Positions 8,185-10,250 of a DNA stretch of 10,250 nucleotides are shown here, piece after piece. The notes under the pieces are model-generated. The model was not told the DNA's origin and made no database searches. It saw only the letters and a program-made list of their open reading frames with translations. A program made the position numbers and the translations under genes. The DNA comes from Thiotrichales bacterium (GTDB lineage Bacteria > Pseudomonadota > Gammaproteobacteria > J044), in contig JANTGN010000085.1 of NCBI GenBank assembly GCA_024762895.1, forward strand, positions 1 through 10,250, read 5' to 3'. Each line of letters opens with the position of its first letter. Positions within the stretch are counted from its first letter, which is position 1.

Positions 8185-8307
8185 GGTCCTGTTTTTGTAG
8201 GTAATATTTCTAGCGGGTGTTAGCAAAAAACGCAGGATTTTCCATGACGTGGGCACTGTATTTATGCTAACATTGCCGCTTTATTTTTGCCGCCCAAGAA
8301 GTTCTAG
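8185..8307 (+). other. mtnA-gyrA intergenic region
   Basis: This 123-bp region has no credible ORF and no strong hairpin with a T run after mtnA. It holds a perfect 8-bp inverted repeat TGTTAGCA (8218-8225) / TGCTAACA (8265-8272), a candidate gyrA promoter, and a short direct repeat TTGCCGC (8273-8279 and 8287-8293) in the expected leader. AAGAAG (8296-8301), 6 bases before the gyrA ATG, is a weak ribosome binding site. Confidence 0.6.
8244..8273 (+). promoter_or_regulatory. Candidate gyrA promoter (extended -10)
   Basis: ATGACG (8244-8249) lies 18 bp before TAACAT (8268-8273), and the -10 is extended by TG at 8265-8266. Transcription would begin near 8280, about 28 bases before the ATG. The right arm of an 8-bp inverted repeat coincides with the -10 region. 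Spacing and matches are reasonable but not decisive. Confidence 0.45.
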
Positions 8308-10250
8308 ATGACCGAGTTCGCGAAAGAGCTGGATACTGTAAATCTCGAAGATGAAATGCGTCAGTCCTACCTGGATTATGCGATGAGCGTAATCATAGGC
8401 AGGGCCCTTCCCGACGTCCGCGATGGCCTCAAGCCTGTGCACCGCCGTGTTTTGTTTGCCATGAGCGAACTGGGCAACGACTGGAACAAGGCCTATAAGA
8501 AATCTGCCCGCATAGTTGGTGACGTCATTGGTAAATATCACCCCCATGGTGATACTGCCGTTTACGATACCATCGTACGCATGGCGCAACCCTTCTCGAT
8601 GCGCCATATGCTGGTCGACGGCCAGGGTAACTTTGGCTCGGTGGATGGCGATGCGCCTGCCGCCATGCGTTATACCGAAGTACGCATGGCCAAGATTGCC
8701 CACCAGCTGCTGGCCGATATCGACAAGGAGACCGTTGACTTTATTCCCAACTACGATGGATCTGAAAAAGAGCCCTCGGTCTTTCCTACCCGTGTTCCCA
8801 GTCTGCTGGTCAATGGCTCAGCCGGTATTGCTGTGGGTATGGCAACTAATATTCCGCCACATAATCTGGGCGAAATTATTCAGGGCTGTGTGGCCTTGCT
8901 CGATAATGAAGATATCACCATCACCGAGCTGATGAACTTCATTCCCGGACCGGATTTCCCCACTGCCGGGATTATCAATGGGGCCCGTGGCATTGTTGAG
9001 GCGTATAAGACCGGGCGTGGTCGCATCTATGTTCGAGCGCGTAGTCATGTAGAGACCGATGAAAAAAATGGCAAGGACAGTATCATCGTCACCGAGCTGC
9101 CCTACCAGGTAAACAAGGCAAGGCTGCTGGAGAAGATTGCCGAACTGGTCAAGGAAAAGAAATTAGAGGGTATTACCGAACTGCGCGACGAGTCCGACAA
9201 GGATGGGATGCGTATGGTTATCGAGCTGCGCCGTGGCGAGGTGACCGAGGTCGTGTTGAATAACCTGTACAAGCAGACACAGATGCAGAGCGTGTTTGGC
9301 ATCAATATGGTGGCCCTGATCGATGGTCAGCCACGCCTGCTCAATCTCAAACAGATCCTCGAGGCCTTCCTGAGACACCGTCGTGAGGTGGTGACGCGGC
9401 GTACAGTCTTTGAATTACGTAAGGCGCGCGCTCGGGCCCATGTGCTGGAAGGTCTGGCCGTGGCACTGGCCAATATTGACGAGGTCATCGAGCTGATTAA
9501 ATCTCAGCCTTCTCCTGCGGATGCCAAGGTGGCGCTGATGGCCAGGGCCTGGGCCTCGGGTACGGTTGATTCCATGTTGGAGCGTGCGGGTGCACAGGCC
9601 TCAAGACCCGAAGATCTATCCAGTGAATTCGGTCGACTAGATGATGGGTATCATCTTTCCGAGGCCCAGGCGCAGGCAATCCTTGATCTCAGGCTACATC
9701 GGCTAACCGGCCTTGAGCAGGATAAGATTGTTAGTGAATTCAAAGAATTGCTGGATAGAATTGAGTATTTACTTAATATACTGTCAGACCCTGATCTCCT
9801 GAAAAAAGTCATCCGAGATGAGCTTATGGAGATTAGCGAGGAGTATGCCGATGAGCGGCGTACCGAGATCATCACGACTCAGCTAGATCTGACTCTTGAA
9901 GATCTCATTCCAGAAGAAGAAGTCGTGGTGACCTTCTCGCATGCCGGTTATGCCAAGTCACAGCCTTTGGATACCTATCAGGCCCAGCGACGGGGTGGTC
10001 GAGGCAAGGCTGCCGCGGCGATGAAAGAAGAGGACTTCGTCGATAAACTGTTTGTGGCCAATACTCATGACTACATACTGTGCTTCTCCAGTCGTGGGCG
10101 TATTTACTGGCTAAAGGTCTACGAGCTACCATCGGGCGGCCGTGCATCACGGGGTAAGCCCATCGTGAATCTGCTGCCCCTGGAAGAAGGGGAGCGCATC
10201 AATGCCATACTACCGGTTCGTGATTTTAGTGAGGATCGTTATATCTTCTT
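8308..10250 (+). CDS. gyrA: DNA gyrase subunit A (3' partial)
   Basis: GyrA is the breakage-reunion subunit of gyrase (A2B2), which introduces negative supercoils using ATP hydrolysed by GyrB. The window contains 647 complete codons of an expected 850-900, and the end is cut by the window edge. Numbering coincides with E. coli GyrA: catalytic Tyr122 lies in RYTEVR (codon 8671-8673). The quinolone-resistance region reads HPHGDTAVYDTIVRMAQ, with Thr83 and Asp87. The GyrA box QRRGGRGK at 560-567 starts the C-terminal pinwheel and separates gyrase from ParC. The coiled-coil and dimer-gate region (about 350-500) has normal length and there is no intein. TNIPPHNLGE and GPDFPTAGII are typical. The ATG at 8308 fits the family N-terminus (DEMRQSYLDYAMSVIIGRALPDVRDGLKPVHRR). 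It probably has its own promoter and may also receive mtnA transcripts. Identification is very secure. Confidence 0.98.
   Translation, partial: MTEFAKELDTVNLEDEMRQSYLDYAMSVIIGRALPDVRDGLKPVHRRVLFAMSELGNDWNKAYKKSARIVGDVIGKYHPHGDTAVYDTIVRMAQPFSMRHMLVDGQGNFGSVDGDAPAAMRYTEVRMAKIAHQLLADIDKETVDFIPNYDGSEKEPSVFPTRVPSLLVNGSAGIAVGMATNIPPHNLGEIIQGCVALLDNEDITITELMNFIPGPDFPTAGIINGARGIVEAYKTGRGRIYVRARSHVETDEKNGKDSIIVTELPYQVNKARLLEKIAELVKEKKLEGITELRDESDKDGMRMVIELRRGEVTEVVLNNLYKQTQMQSVFGINMVALIDGQPRLLNLKQILEAFLRHRREVVTRRTVFELRKARARAHVLEGLAVALANIDEVIELIKSQPSPADAKVALMARAWASGTVDSMLERAGAQASRPEDLSSEFGRLDDGYHLSEAQAQAILDLRLHRLTGLEQDKIVSEFKELLDRIEYLLNILSDPDLLKKVIRDELMEISEEYADERRTEIITTQLDLTLEDLIPEEEVVVTFSHAGYAKSQPLDTYQAQRRGGRGKAAAAMKEEDFVDKLFVANTHDYILCFSSRGRIYWLKVYELPSGGRASRGKPIVNLLPLEEGERINAILPVRDFSEDRYIF

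Noticed and set aside
8281..8703. Minus-strand 140-codon frame opposite the start of gyrA
   Set aside because: It overlaps the most conserved part of GyrA. The protein is low in recognisable structure.
9961..10250. ParC instead of GyrA, or an intein in GyrA
   Set aside because: A full GyrA box at residues 560-567 and exact E. coli numbering at Tyr122 exclude ParC and any insertion in the part visible.

Overview
The window looks like chromosomal DNA from a gammaproteobacterium. GyrA, UbiG, MscS and the methionine-salvage proteins all read like gammaproteobacterial family members. The grouping ubiG / MTA deaminase / mtnA / gyrA is also known from Pseudomonas-type genomes. Two PilT-type ATPases preceded by a HEAT-repeat Ser/Thr kinase suggest a type IV-piliated lineage outside Pseudomonas, perhaps near the sulfur-oxidising Chromatiales; that placement is a guess from composition and gene content. 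Base composition is moderate to slightly GC-rich and even throughout. I see no tRNA, rRNA, IS element, CRISPR array or phage gene.

Layout: (1) Bases 1-4044, plus strand, hold a tightly packed three-gene operon. It contains a HEAT-repeat/protein-kinase fusion whose 5' end lies outside the window, followed by two tandem PilT-family retraction ATPases. Each downstream ribosome binding site abuts or overlaps the preceding stop codon, so translational coupling is likely. (2) Bases 4082-7040, minus strand, hold mscS -> MTA/SAH deaminase (mtaD type) -> ubiG, which meets the pil operon tail to tail across only 37 bp. (3) Bases 7041-7146 are a divergent control region with plausible overlapping promoters for mscS and mtnA. 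(4) Bases 7147-10250, plus strand, hold mtnA and then gyrA, which runs off the window after 647 complete codons. The 123-bp mtnA-gyrA gap carries a candidate gyrA promoter and a long-spaced inverted repeat. No gene-free stretch exceeds 300 bases.

How the genes work together: MTA deaminase and MtnA are non-consecutive steps of a known route for recycling 5'-methylthioadenosine (MTA -> methylthioinosine -> methylthioribose-1-P -> methylthioribulose-1-P), so the divergent pair is probably a salvage locus with an MscS channel gene inserted between them. UbiG is a SAM-dependent methyltransferase of ubiquinone synthesis. GyrA is housekeeping. The most unusual part is the kinase-PilT-PilT operon, which suggests phosphorylation-linked control of pilus retraction through a HEAT scaffold; that role is inferred from gene order only.
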